Assembly: GCA_019242135.1 (NCBI GenBank)
Contig: JAFAWC010000183.1
Coordinates: 1-10,969 of the forward strand
DNA from: Mycobacteriaceae bacterium
GTDB taxonomy: Bacteria; Actinomycetota; Actinomycetes; Mycobacteriales; Mycobacteriaceae
Direction: 5' to 3'
Length of the DNA: 10,969 nt
Below the pieces are notes generated by a model. The model was not told where the DNA came from. It did no database searches and worked only from the letters and a program-made list of their open reading frames with translations. Position numbers and translations under genes: made by a program. Positions 1 to 6,855 of this stretch are shown one piece after another. How positions within the stretch are numbered: position 1 is the stretch's first letter; each line of letters opens with the position of its first letter.

Positions 1-9
1 TGGCCAGCT

Positions 10-516
10 ATGCCGCGTTCATTCGACTTGTCGGCGGACTATCCCGCCGCCGTCGAACAGGTGCACGCGGCGCTGTCGGACGAAAAGTATTGGCTGGCGC
101 GGCTGGCTCAGTCGGGCGCCGACCGCGCGACTCTTGACTCGATCGCGGTGGCCACCAACGGCACCGTGCGGGTGGCCACGACTCAGGCACTGCGCCGGGA
201 CCGGCTGCCCGCGGTGGTGACCCAGTTCCACCCCCGCGACCTGGAGATCGTGCGCACCGAAATATGGGGGCCGGTCAGCGACGGCGTCGCGCGCGCCGAC
301 GTCACCGGCGCGGTGCCGGGCGCGCCGGTATCGCTCACAGGCACCGGGCTGCTGGCGGCCGCAACCGCCGGATCGCGGCTGACGTTCACCGGTACCGTCG
401 AAGTTCACATCCCGCTGGTGGGCGGAAAGCTGGAGACCTTCATCGGCGGCAAACTCGCCGAACTCGTTGCGGCAGAGCAACGTTTCACCGCGGCGTGGAT
501 CACTGCGCACGATTGA
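10..516 (+). CDS. DUF2505 family protein (Rv0481c type)
   Basis: A 168-residue protein with no signal peptide or membrane segment. It starts MPRSFDLSADYPAAVEQVH and ends in an amphipathic helix (VGGKLETFIGGKLAELVAAEQRF, about residues 137-160). This is the pattern of the DUF2505 family, which has a START/SRPBCC-like lipid-binding fold. The function is not established; binding of a hydrophobic ligand is an inference from the fold. The family is typical of actinobacteria, and the M. tuberculosis counterpart is Rv0481c, of similar length. ATG at 10 is chosen because the family begins this way, although the frame stays open to the window edge and only nine upstream bases are visible, with no Shine-Dalgarno sequence among them. 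The gene converges on the amidase gene with a gap of about 10 bases. Confidence 0.85.
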   Translation: MPRSFDLSADYPAAVEQVHAALSDEKYWLARLAQSGADRATLDSIAVATNGTVRVATTQALRRDRLPAVVTQFHPRDLEIVRTEIWGPVSDGVARADVTGAVPGAPVSLTGTGLLAAATAGSRLTFTGTVEVHIPLVGGKLETFIGGKLAELVAAEQRFTAAWITAHD

Positions 517-526
517 CAAAGAGCAT

Positions 527-1237
527 CTAACCGCCGGAACCGCCCTGCAGATACGCGACGATGCCGTTGACCACCGCGGCCGAATACCGCGATCTGCCCG
601 CCGCGCTTTCCATGACGGACGCCTCCGCGGCGTTCCTCATGTTGCCGAGTTCGATGAGGATCGACGGATACTGGGCGAGGTTCAGCCCTGCCAAATCGGC
701 ACGCCCGTACAACCCGTCGGTTCCGCGGTAGGTCGACGGCTGTAAGCCGGCGCGGACCAGTTGGTCGCGCATGACTTGAGCGAATCGCACCGCCGGCCCT
801 GACTGCGCGGCGTTCAGTGGCGGGCTGGAGTAGTTGACGTGGAAGCCACTGCCGTCCGGCGGGCCGCCGTCGGCGTGTATGGACACGATGGCGTCGGGGT
901 GCAATGCGTTCGCCATTGCGGCGCGCTGGTCCACGCACGGTCCGAGCGCGTTGTCGTTGCCGCGCGACATCGCGGTGCGCACCCCGTACTGCGTCAGCGC
1001 GGCCCGGATGCCCAGGACCACCTCCCAGTTGAAGGTGTGCTCGGGATACCCGTCGGGTGTCGTGGTTCCCGACGTCTGGCACTCCTTGGTGCCGCCCCGC
1101 CCGTTGGTCACCTGCCGCGAGATGGAGGCGTCGTTGGCACCGTTGTGCCCAGGGTCGAGGAAGACAGTCATTCCGGTGATCGCCGAGGCCGCAGCGGTTG
1201 GGGCGGCCATCACAGGAAGGCTGGGCAGGCTGAGCAC
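527..1237 (-). CDS. ami1: Ami1/Rv3717-type N-acetylmuramoyl-L-alanine amidase (Amidase_3), signal peptide interrupted
   Basis: Zinc-dependent amidase that cleaves the bond between N-acetylmuramic acid and L-alanine of peptidoglycan, normally outside the membrane. The catalytic domain (about residues 20-236) is complete. FLDPGHNGAND supplies zinc ligand H31, YPEHTFNWE supplies E66, SIHADGG supplies H121, and LIELGN supplies catalytic E196. C53 and C101 match the disulfide pair known in M. tuberculosis Rv3717, and all sites sit four residues earlier than there. Like Rv3717, it carries no cell-wall-binding domain. The only usable in-frame start directly before the domain is GTG at 1237, which gives VLSLPSLPVMAAPTAAASA, a signal-peptide core without a positively charged n-region. 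The missing n-region lies in the same frame upstream (1259-1336) and contains SRRDMLK, but a TAA at 1256-1258 separates the two. The gene is either a secretion-defective pseudogene or is translated from an internal start. Whether the genome has another Ami1 copy cannot be seen here. Confidence 0.82.
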   Translation of the reverse strand: MLSLPSLPVMAAPTAAASAITGMTVFLDPGHNGANDASISRQVTNGRGGTKECQTSGTTTPDGYPEHTFNWEVVLGIRAALTQYGVRTAMSRGNDNALGPCVDQRAAMANALHPDAIVSIHADGGPPDGSGFHVNYSSPPLNAAQSGPAVRFAQVMRDQLVRAGLQPSTYRGTDGLYGRADLAGLNLAQYPSILIELGNMRNAAEASVMESAAGRSRYSAAVVNGIVAYLQGGSGG

Positions 1238-1255
1238 AACCGGCGTCGCGGCGGC

Positions 1256-1336
1256 TTATTTGAGCATGTCGCGCCGGGAAATGCAGGGCACGCAACCGGA
1301 CCGAGTGGATTGCACGCACGTCACGGTAAAGCGCAT
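1256..1336 (-). pseudogene. Detached twin-arginine signal n-region of the amidase gene
   Basis: On the minus strand, ATG at 1336 opens a 26-codon frame, MRFTVTCVQST...ISRRDMLK, that ends at TAA (1256-1258). The next codons in the same frame read AAATPVVLSLPSLPVMAAPT and run into the amidase. SRRDMLK fits the Tat consensus S/T-R-R-x-F-L-K except for Met in place of Phe. It is followed by an uncharged segment and an A-S-A signal-peptidase-like site. One nonsense codon therefore splits what reads as a normal Tat signal peptide. The GTG codons at 1324, 1315 and 1291 are alternative starts for the fragment. The interpretation is an inference from continuity of frame. Confidence 0.6.
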
Positions 1337-1390
1337 GAGCCGCGCCACGACGAGGACCCACCGCGTCTCTCACCAGCTGTGATCACGCCG

Positions 1391-1419
1391 TTACGGGACG
1401 TCGTCCGACCTGTTACTCT
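1391..1419 (+). promoter_or_regulatory. Candidate promoter of the zinc-uptake operon
   Basis: TACTCT at 1414-1419 fits the mycobacterial -10 pattern TAnnnT. It would place the transcription start near 1426-1427, at the left edge of the Zur box. The -35 candidate TTACGG (1391-1396) has the right 17-base spacing but is a poor match to TTGACA. The call rests on the -10 element and its position relative to the operator. Confidence 0.4.
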
Positions 1420-1426
1420 GACCGAC

Positions 1427-1445
1427 AATGAGAATCGTTTTCATT
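1427..1445 (+). promoter_or_regulatory. Zur (FurB) operator
   Basis: The 19-base site AATGAGAATCGTTTTCATT is an imperfect palindrome with pattern AATGAnAAnnnTTnTCATT; only the centre and one pair in each arm deviate. Its core TGAnAATnnTTnTCA is what is known for mycobacterial Zur boxes, and it stands out in GC-rich surroundings. It ends one base before the GAGGAG ribosome-binding site (1446-1451) of the znuA-like gene, so bound Zur would cover the transcription start. Zinc-replete repression of the operon is the expected behaviour. An IdeR box (TTAGGTTAGGCTAACCTAA type) does not fit this sequence. Confidence 0.85.
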
Positions 1446-1456
1446 GAGGAGCAGCC

Positions 1457-2115
1457 ATGAAGAACCGACGTGTGGTACGGGTGGTCGCTCTGCTGTTGCG
1501 ACCGTCGCCGTCGGCTCCGCCTGCGCCACCACCGCACCAAAAGCCTCGACGAACAGCATTAGTCCCACCGCTAACGGCTGGCAATCCTCATTATTCGCCG
1601 GACTCGGTTGCCAAGGTGGTCGACGCCATCACCGCCGCCTACCAGCAGGCCGACCCTGCCGATGCGGGGTATTTCGACCAGCAGCAAAAACAGTTCCTTG
1701 ACCAAGGTCTCGCCAAGTACCACGGCCAGATCAGTGACATCAAAGCGAAATACCCGGGCACACCAGTGGGGGCGCGAGCGAGTCGATCTGCTCGCCGCTT
1801 TCAGATGCGTTGGGGCTCAATTTGATTACGCCCCCGGACTTCCTCAAGGCGATCAGCGAAGGCACCGACCAGTCACCCGCCGACAAGACCACCGTAGATC
1901 AGCAGATCGCCTCCAAGGCGATCAAGGTTTACGTGTACAACGGCCAGAACAGCACGCCGGATGTGCAGTCTCAGGTCAACGCCGCTCGCGCGCAGAACAT
2001 CCCGGTCACCACGATCACCGAGACACTGGCGCCTGCCGACGCCACATTTCAGGATTGGCAATCGACCCAGTTGTCCGCGCTGGCCGGCGCCCTGCACACC
2101 GCAACGGGAAAGTAG
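1457..2115 (+). pseudogene. znuA: Broken zinc-binding lipoprotein of an ABC transporter (ZnuA-like, SBP_bac_9 family)
   Basis: Remains of a cluster A-I metal-binding protein that would hand Zn2+ to the permease outside the membrane. Translation starts at ATG 1457, five bases after GAGGAG, with MKNRRVVRVVALLL. Restoring one base near 1498 continues the reading as ATVAVGSACATTAPK, a lipoprotein signal with candidate lipidated Cys. After TANGWQS (to about 1583) the text jumps to NPHYSPDSVAKVVDAITAAY in another frame. The first metal-binding lobe, roughly 100-120 codons with its zinc ligands, is therefore missing. The second lobe changes frame again at a G5 run (1768-1772) and continues GASESICSPLSDALGLNLI, with TPPDFLKAISEG, to TAG at 2113-2115. 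Three lesions, one of them large, make a functional product unlikely. The second lobe is otherwise well preserved, which suggests recent decay. Confidence 0.8.
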
Positions 2116-2120
2116 GTGAC

Positions 2121-2987
2121 GTGACGGTTCCGGCAGCCGAGCCCACCGCGTCCACCGCCGGAGACGTGGCGATTCGGATCCGCGATGCCTCAGCGGTCGT
2201 CGGAGGCCGAACGGTGTGGTCGCGGGTCTGCGTCAACGTGCCCGCCGGGGAATTCGTCGCGGTGCTCGGCCCCAACGGATCCGGGAAAACAACTCTGCTC
2301 AACGTGCTGCTCGGGCTGACACCCGCGCGTGGCACCGTGGAGGTCCTCGGCGCCGCACCGGGCAGACGGAACAGCCAAATCGGCTACGTGCCGCAACGCC
2401 GCGCCTTCGGCGCCGGCCTGCGCATTCGCGGTGTCGACGTGGTGGCCCTGGGCTTCGACGGCGCCCGCTGGGGAACACCGATTCCCGGTCTTGGCCGGCT
2501 GCTGGCGCCGCAGCGGTTCGCTGACCGACGTGACCGGCTGCGTGAAGTCATCGCGCTGGTCGGTGCCACCGACTACGTCCAGCGCCCGGTCGGCCAATGC
2601 TCGGGCGGCGAGCAGCAGCGGCTACTGATCGCACAGGCGCTGATCCGCCGGCAGAAGCTGCTGCTGCTCGACGAGCCGCTTGACAGCCTCGACGTGCCCA
2701 GCCAGGCGGGGGTGAGCGCGCTGATGCGCGACATCTGCCGACGCGAACGGGTGACGGTGGTGATGGTCGCCCACAACGTCAACCCGATCCTTCCCTACCT
2801 TGACCGGGTCATCTACCTGGCCCGCGGAGTGGCGGTGAGCGGCACCCCGCAGGAGGTGATCACCCCTGAAAAGCTCAGCGGCCTCTACGGCATACCGATC
2901 GACGTGCTCCGAGACCGGGCGGGGCGGATGGTGGTGGTCGGCCAGCCGGACGTGCCGGCCGATCATCCGGCGGACGAGCCGCGGTGA
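2121..2987 (+). CDS. znuC: Zinc/manganese ABC transporter ATP-binding protein (ZnuC-like)
   Basis: Cytoplasmic ATPase that would drive metal import through the ZnuB-type permease. All motifs of a working nucleotide-binding domain are present in the 288-residue product: Walker A GPNGSGKTT (50-58), Q-loop Q92 in GYVPQRR, signature CSGGEQQR (160-167), Walker B LLLLDEP (180-186), D-loop SLD and switch H218 in VAHNVN. About 20 residues precede the domain, and a polar tail follows residue 270. GTG at 2121 is chosen because it lies five bases after the znuA-like stop and fits the family N-terminus. The frame is open further upstream (from 1608), but that stretch overlaps the second lobe of ZnuA and has no family resemblance. 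The stop overlaps the old start of the permease gene (GTGA, 2984-2987), the mark of a co-translated operon. Unlike both neighbours, this gene has no visible lesion. Confidence 0.88.
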   Translation: MTVPAAEPTASTAGDVAIRIRDASAVVGGRTVWSRVCVNVPAGEFVAVLGPNGSGKTTLLNVLLGLTPARGTVEVLGAAPGRRNSQIGYVPQRRAFGAGLRIRGVDVVALGFDGARWGTPIPGLGRLLAPQRFADRRDRLREVIALVGATDYVQRPVGQCSGGEQQRLLIAQALIRRQKLLLLDEPLDSLDVPSQAGVSALMRDICRRERVTVVMVAHNVNPILPYLDRVIYLARGVAVSGTPQEVITPEKLSGLYGIPIDVLRDRAGRMVVVGQPDVPADHPADEPR

Positions 2988-3732
2988 CTCCTTAGCCCAG
3001 TTGGGACCTCGTTGCCGACGTCCAGCAGATGCTGAGTTATCCGTTTATGGTCGACGCGGGGGGGATGGATCCGCGCCTCGGTTGTTGGGGGCCAGGATCA
3101 CCGCGGGGATGGCGCTGGGCGCCGGTCGCAGCCGACGCACCGACGACGTCGCGATCGGGTCGTTCTTTTCCTGGGTGCTGGGTCTTGGGGCGCTGTTTTT
3201 GACCCTGTACACCACGCACGGCAGCGGCCGGAACGGCACCGCGAACGTGACCGTTCTGTTCGGCAGCATTTTCGGGATCAGCGGGGCGCGCCGCGACGAT
3301 CTCGGTTTTGGTGGCAATCGCATGCTCAGCGGTTCTGCTCGGCATCGCCCGGCCCCTGCTGTTCGCGACGATCGATCCTGCCGTCGCGGCCGCGGCGGGC
3401 GTACCGACCCGGCTGCTGGGAGCGGTGTTGCTCGCGGTGGCGGGTGCCACCGTGGCGGAGGCCAGCCAAATCGTCGGTGCACTGCTGGTGCTCGGACTGA
3501 TGGCCGCCCCGGCGGGGGCGGTGGCCCACCTGACGAGCCGCCCGTGGCGCGGTTTCTGGCTGTCGGCCGGGCTTGCGGTCACCGCGATCTGGGTCGGTGT
3601 GGTCTCGCCTACCTCGTTCCCGCCGCCCCGGCCAGTTTCACGATCATGACGTGCGCGGCAGCGACCTATGCGGCTGCGGCGCTGCTGGGCTCGCGCACCC
3701 GCTCCGCGCGTCGACGTCGTGTCACCGCATGA
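2984..3732 (+). pseudogene. znuB: Broken permease of the zinc/manganese ABC transporter (ZnuB-like, ABC-3 family)
   Basis: Remains of the integral membrane subunit. GTG at 2984 overlaps the ATPase stop and reads MTP, then TAG (2993-2995), then PSWDLVADVQQMLSYPFMV in the same frame; CAG to TAG is the simplest origin. After MVDA (3058) a G7 run (3058-3064) marks a switch of frame to LGARITAGMALGAG. Family alignment suggests about 50-70 codons, covering the first membrane helices, are missing. Frame 1 then reads AIGSFFSWVLGLGALFLTLY to FGSIFGIS. Near 3283-3290 the frame shifts to ATISVLVAIACSAVLLGIA, with RPLLFATIDP, AEASQIVGALLVLG and AAPAGA. Near 3602 it shifts back to LAYLVPAAPASFTIM and ends at TGA 3730-3732. 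One stop, one deletion and two frameshifts rule out a working permease. The individual segments still match the family closely. Confidence 0.8.
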
Positions 3733-3754
3733 CCGGCTGCAGGTGATCGGCGGA

Positions 3755-3770
3755 TAGGCTTTCGCGCATG
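3755..3770 (+). promoter_or_regulatory. Candidate -10 element for leaderless transcription of the amidase gene
   Basis: TAGGCT (3755-3760, TAnnnT) is followed by exactly seven bases and then ATG at 3768, with no Shine-Dalgarno sequence near the start codon. This spacing puts the first transcribed base at the A of ATG, the arrangement of leaderless mycobacterial genes. No good -35 hexamer is seen. Confidence 0.5.
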
Positions 3771-4586
3771 CGCATCGCGCTGGCACAGATCCGTTCGGGC
3801 ACCGATCCCACCGGCAACCTGAAACTGGTCGCCGACGACGTCGCCCGCGCCGCCGCCGCAGGCGCGGTGATGGCGGTGTTCCCGGAGGCGACGATGTGCC
3901 GGTTCGGGGTGCCGCTGGCGCCGGTGGCCGAGCCTCTGGACGGGCCGTGGGCGTCGGCGGTGCGCTCGATCGCCGCCCGCGCAGGCATCGTCGTCGTGGC
4001 GGGAATGTTCGTGCCCAGCCCGGACGGGCGCGTGACGAACACGCTGATCGCTTCCGGCCCGGGCGTCGACGCGCACTACGACAAGATCCATCTGTATGAC
4101 GCGTTCGGGTTCACCGAGTCACGCACGGTCGCGCCCGGGCACGAGCCCGTCGTGATCGATGTTGACGGTGTCGGCGTTGGGCTGACCACCTGCTACGACG
4201 TCCGTTTCCCGGAGTTGTACACCGCGCTTGCGGACCGGGGCGCCAAAGTAATCACGGTGTGCGCGTCCTGGGGCTCGGGCCCGGGCAAGCTCGACCAGTG
4301 GACGTTGCTGGTGCGGGCGCGCGCGCTGGACTGCACCAGCTTCGTCCTGGCCGCGGGCCAGGCGCATCCGGGCCCGGAGCTCGCTGCCAGGGGCGTGCCT
4401 TTGGGGGTCGGCGGCAGCCTCGTCGCCTCGCCGCTGGGCGAGGTAATCACGAGCGCGGACGCGGAACCACGCCTGGTCATCTCCGACATCGACCTCGCCA
4501 CGGTCGACGACGCCCGCAACACGCTCGCTGTGCTTCGCAATCGCTCACCCTTTGCTCACTCAGATAAGGCAGAATCACGCAGGTGA
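3768..4586 (+). CDS. Nitrilase-superfamily carbon-nitrogen hydrolase (Nit1/Nit2-like amidase, Rv0480c type)
   Basis: Cytoplasmic amidase of 272 residues with the complete Glu-Lys-Cys triad of the superfamily: E40 in VFPEAT, K106 in HYDKIHLYD and C142 in TTCYDVRFPEL. CYDVRFPEL together with the YDKIHLYDAFGF region places it near the Nit1/Nit2 branch. Known members of that branch hydrolyse deaminated glutathione or alpha-ketoglutaramate, which is metabolite repair; the substrate here is inferred only. M. tuberculosis Rv0480c is the positional counterpart. The ATG at 3768 gives MRIALAQIRSG, the usual family N-terminus, and is preceded by a leaderless-type -10 element. The stop overlaps the start of the DUF2993 gene by four bases (GTGA), so the two are co-transcribed and probably translationally coupled. 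The gene lies 35 bases after the decayed permease and shows no damage itself. Confidence 0.9.
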   Translation: MRIALAQIRSGTDPTGNLKLVADDVARAAAAGAVMAVFPEATMCRFGVPLAPVAEPLDGPWASAVRSIAARAGIVVVAGMFVPSPDGRVTNTLIASGPGVDAHYDKIHLYDAFGFTESRTVAPGHEPVVIDVDGVGVGLTTCYDVRFPELYTALADRGAKVITVCASWGSGPGKLDQWTLLVRARALDCTSFVLAAGQAHPGPELAARGVPLGVGGSLVASPLGEVITSADAEPRLVISDIDLATVDDARNTLAVLRNRSPFAHSDKAESRR

Positions 4587-5734
4587 CGAATCCCCCTGGC
4601 CCGCAAGGTGGCGACCCGACGCCCTGGGGCCGCCCAGGTAACCAGGGTCCACCGGTTCCCCCGAGTCGGCCCGGACCGCCGAACGAGGACCCCACCCGGA
4701 TCGTCCCGCGGCCCGGCAGTCCGATGGATCAACCCACGCAGAACATCCCCAGGCCCGGATCTGCGCCGGGACCGACCGAGCAGGTACCGACCGTCGGCGC
4801 TCGACAGCAACCCCCGCCTCCGGGCTCACCCCCGGGTCCCCCGGCTCCCCCGGGCCCCCAGGTGCCCCCGAGCCAGGGCCCCCCGAGTCCGCCGGGGCCG
4901 CCACCGACCACGCCCGCCACTGAGACGCCCGAACCCAAACGCCATCGCCTGCGCGATCCGCTGTCGATCGTGCTCATCCTCGTCATCGTCCTGGCGCTGA
5001 TCGCGGCCGGCCTGATCGGCGCCGAGCTCTATACGCGGCATTCCGCCAACGACAAGATCAAGGCGGCAACAGCGTGTGAGACCCAGGACTCCGCGGACAC
5101 GGTGTCGGTGTCGTTCAGCAACTCACCGCCGGTGCTGTGGCAGTACCTGACCAATCGATTCTCCAAAATCACCGTCACCACACACGGCACTCACATCCGT
5201 AACGCTCAGGGCATGACGGCCGACGTCGTGGTCCAGGACATCAATCTGCATGGTGACGCGACCAAGAAAGGGACGATCGGGGCAATCAACGCCTCGATGA
5301 GGTGGACGACGGACGGGATTCTGCAGACCGTCAAGCAGTCGATCAACGACTATATCCCGGACTCCCTCAAATCATTTACGCAGTTTCTTAGCCTCGACAG
5401 CCTCGTGACCGGTGTGACGACCGACCCGGCCGCGGGCACGGTGACGGTACAGGGGCAGTTCGGCATTAGCGTCACCGTGCAGCCAAAAGTTGAAAACGGA
5501 GGCCTCCGGCTGGTGATCCCGCAGGACGGCATCAAAATACCGATCGGCTCGATTCCACGCGAGTCGGTGCAATCGACTCTTGACGCGAAGACCAAGTCGA
5601 TTACTGACAATAGCCTCAACATCAAAGTCGTCGATCCGGTCGAGATAGCAAATGACGCCGTGACTTTGCACTTCGCGGCGAATAACTCCTCGATTCCCCT
5701 GCAAAGCACCGACAACTGCTTCGCGAACCTATAG
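4583..5734 (+). CDS. Proline-rich DUF2993 membrane protein (Rv0479c type)
   Basis: A 383-residue protein in three parts. Residues 1-120 form a disordered, proline- and glycine-rich cytoplasmic tail; 23 of residues 75-120 are proline. A basic patch (KRHRLR, 119-124) precedes one transmembrane helix (about 127-149). Residues 150-383 form an extracytoplasmic DUF2993 domain, starting [22 protein letters not shown] and ending DNCFANL. The mycobacterial DUF2993 protein LmeA acts in lipomannan elongation in the periplasm. The family belongs to the lipid-binding TULIP-like folds by general knowledge. A role in envelope lipid or glycan handling is inferred, not shown. C164 and C379 could form a disulfide linking the two ends of the domain. 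GTG at 4583 overlaps the amidase stop. The 3' end overlaps deoC on the other strand by six bases. Confidence 0.85.
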   Translation: MTNPPGPQGGDPTPWGRPGNQGPPVPPSRPGPPNEDPTRIVPRPGSPMDQPTQNIPRPGSAPGPTEQVPTVGARQQPPPPGSPPGPPAPPGPQVPPSQGPPSPPGPPPTTPATETPEPKRHRLRDPLSIVLILVIVLALIAAGLIGAELYTRHSANDKIKAATACETQDSADTVSVSFSNSPPVLWQYLTNRFSKITVTTHGTHIRNAQGMTADVVVQDINLHGDATKKGTIGAINASMRWTTDGILQTVKQSINDYIPDSLKSFTQFLSLDSLVTGVTTDPAAGTVTVQGQFGISVTVQPKVENGGLRLVIPQDGIKIPIGSIPRESVQSTLDAKTKSITDNSLNIKVVDPVEIANDAVTLHFAANNSSIPLQSTDNCFANL

Positions 5735-6400
5735 GCCCTCGAGCACTCCTCGGGTATTCGACAAGCCCAGCCGGGTCGCGCCGGCAGCAAGCATCGCGAG
5801 CGCGTCTCGAGCGGTGCGAATCCCGCCGCTGGCCTTGATGCCTAGCCGGCCACCGACGGCGCCCGCGATGAGCTCGACGGCGCGGATCGACGCGCCGCCG
5901 CTTGGATGAAAACCCGTGGAGGTCTTGACGAAAGCGGCTCCCGCGTCTTCGACGACACGACACACGTCGACCAGTGTCTGCGGCCCCCCCAGCTCCAGCA
6001 GCGCCGCCGACTCGACGATCACCTTCAACGTCGCGCCCAAAATGGCTTGGCGCACACTGGCGATGTCGTCTCTGACGGCACCGAGGTCACCCGCGAGCGC
6101 CGACCCGACGTCGATGACCATGTCGATCTCGGCCGCGCCCGCATCGACCGCTAGCGCGGCCTCTCGCGCCTTGACCTCGGTCATGTGCTTGCCCGACGGG
6201 AAACCGGCCACCGCGGCGATCACAGGCCCGCCTGACGCTCGCGCCGAGACCGCGACCGGCACCATCGACGGCGACACGCACGCCGCATACGTGCCGAATT
6301 CGACAGCCTCGGCGACGAGGGCGGAAACGTCGGCGGCGGTGGCCTCAGCCTTGAGGAGAGTGTGATCGACGGTCTTCGCGACCTCGGCTCGAGATGGCAC
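5729..6400 (-). CDS. deoC: Deoxyribose-phosphate aldolase
   Basis: DeoC cleaves 2-deoxy-D-ribose 5-phosphate to glyceraldehyde 3-phosphate and acetaldehyde, in deoxynucleoside salvage. The 223-residue TIM-barrel carries VDHTLLK (11-17), EIDMVIDVG (91-99, with D93), [13 protein letters not shown] (Schiff-base K159) and [10 protein letters not shown] (second lysine K189). All catalytic positions are present, and the length equals that of mycobacterial DeoC. GTG at 6400 is chosen because it starts just before the conserved VDHTLLK and overlaps the upstream stop by one base (TAGTG). No Shine-Dalgarno sequence is visible, so coupling to the DUF2599 gene is likely. Longer in-frame starts up to 6598 would only add an unrelated arginine-rich segment lying antiparallel to nothing conserved. 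The gene converges with the DUF2993 gene, with a six-base overlap of stop regions. Confidence 0.94.
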   Translation of the reverse strand: MPSRAEVAKTVDHTLLKAEATAADVSALVAEAVEFGTYAACVSPSMVPVAVSARASGGPVIAAVAGFPSGKHMTEVKAREAALAVDAGAAEIDMVIDVGSALAGDLGAVRDDIASVRQAILGATLKVIVESAALLELGGPQTLVDVCRVVEDAGAAFVKTSTGFHPSGGASIRAVELIAGAVGGRLGIKASGGIRTARDALAMLAAGATRLGLSNTRGVLEGL

Positions 6401-6855
6401 TAGGCGGGATTGTCGGGGCCGCCCGGGTTGCAGCCGGCCGCAATCATCTTCGTCTCGTCGACGGCCGGGCGCCACGGCTCGAGATTCCAGCTCGTTTTGC
6501 CGGGCAGGACCAATTCCGCCAGTTGCCAATGGCATACGAATTGCTCGCGCATGCCTGGCAGGTCGGCGTCGGGCGCGTCGACCAGGACTTCCGACCACGC
6601 TTCATCGGGACTAACCGAGTCGGTGCTGGCTTTCCGTCCGGCGGGCGTGGGATACACGCGCAGGCTGGACAGTCCGGCCGCACGGACCCATTCGGTGTGG
6701 TCGATATACGGCGGGGCGGGCGGGGGTTCTGCGGGCGCAGGTGCGGCCGTGCCGATCGCGGCGGACAACGCGGCGATACCCACCGTGGTGAGAATGGCCA
6801 ACCGAATGCCGCTAGCGCGACTTACCTTGGATCTCAAGGAGTTTCGGTCGGACAT
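6400..6855 (-). CDS. Secreted DUF2599 protein (Rv0477 type)
   Basis: A 151-residue predicted exported protein. A basic n-region ([15 protein letters not shown]) precedes a hydrophobic stretch (19-38) and an alanine/proline-rich cleavage zone near residue 42 (AAPAPA). The mature part carries the DUF2599 pattern: DHTEW (52-56), [20 protein letters not shown] (103-111), WNLEPWRP (123-130) and AGCNPG (140-145). C108 and C142 are the only cysteines and probably pair. The function is unknown. ATG at 6855 overlaps the DUF2516 gene by 44 bases and gives a product close to the 148 residues of Rv0477. An earlier ATG at 6936 would add 27 residues deep inside the upstream gene, and TTG at 6837 is also possible. 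The stop shares a base with the deoC start. Confidence 0.8.
   Translation of the reverse strand: MSDRNSLRSKVSRASGIRLAILTTVGIAALSAAIGTAAPAPAEPPPAPPYIDHTEWVRAAGLSSLRVYPTPAGRKASTDSVSPDEAWSEVLVDAPDADLPGMREQFVCHWQLAELVLPGKTSWNLEPWRPAVDETKMIAAGCNPGGPDNPA

Noticed and set aside
405..1373. Long minus-strand frame over the amidase
   Set aside because: The frame is arginine-rich with no family resemblance, and runs out of frame with the clearly conserved Amidase_3 protein. It is a GC-rich shadow.
1427..1445. IdeR (iron) box instead of Zur box
   Set aside because: The sequence lacks the TTAGG/CCTAA repeats of IdeR sites, and the downstream genes are zinc/manganese-type transport components.
1768..1772. 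Programmed frameshift or phase variation at the G5 run in the znuA-like gene
   Set aside because: The gene also has another frameshift and a large deletion, so restoring this site alone would not give a full protein. No slippery heptamer with stimulating structure is evident.
1608..2120. In-frame upstream extension of the ATPase giving a 459-residue protein
   Set aside because: The extension overlaps the second lobe of the ZnuA-like protein in another frame and has an arginine/serine/threonine-rich composition typical of a shadow frame. The ATPase has a proper GTG start right after the znuA-like stop.
3058..3064. G7 run as the only cause of the permease frame change
   Set aside because: Correcting the run by one or two bases does not recover the family's first membrane helices; a deletion of roughly 50-70 codons is still needed.
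4800..4920. Collagen-like or tandem-repeat DNA element in the CCC/GGG-rich stretch
   Set aside because: It has no regular Gly-X-Y or fixed period. It is the proline-rich coding segment of the DUF2993 protein.
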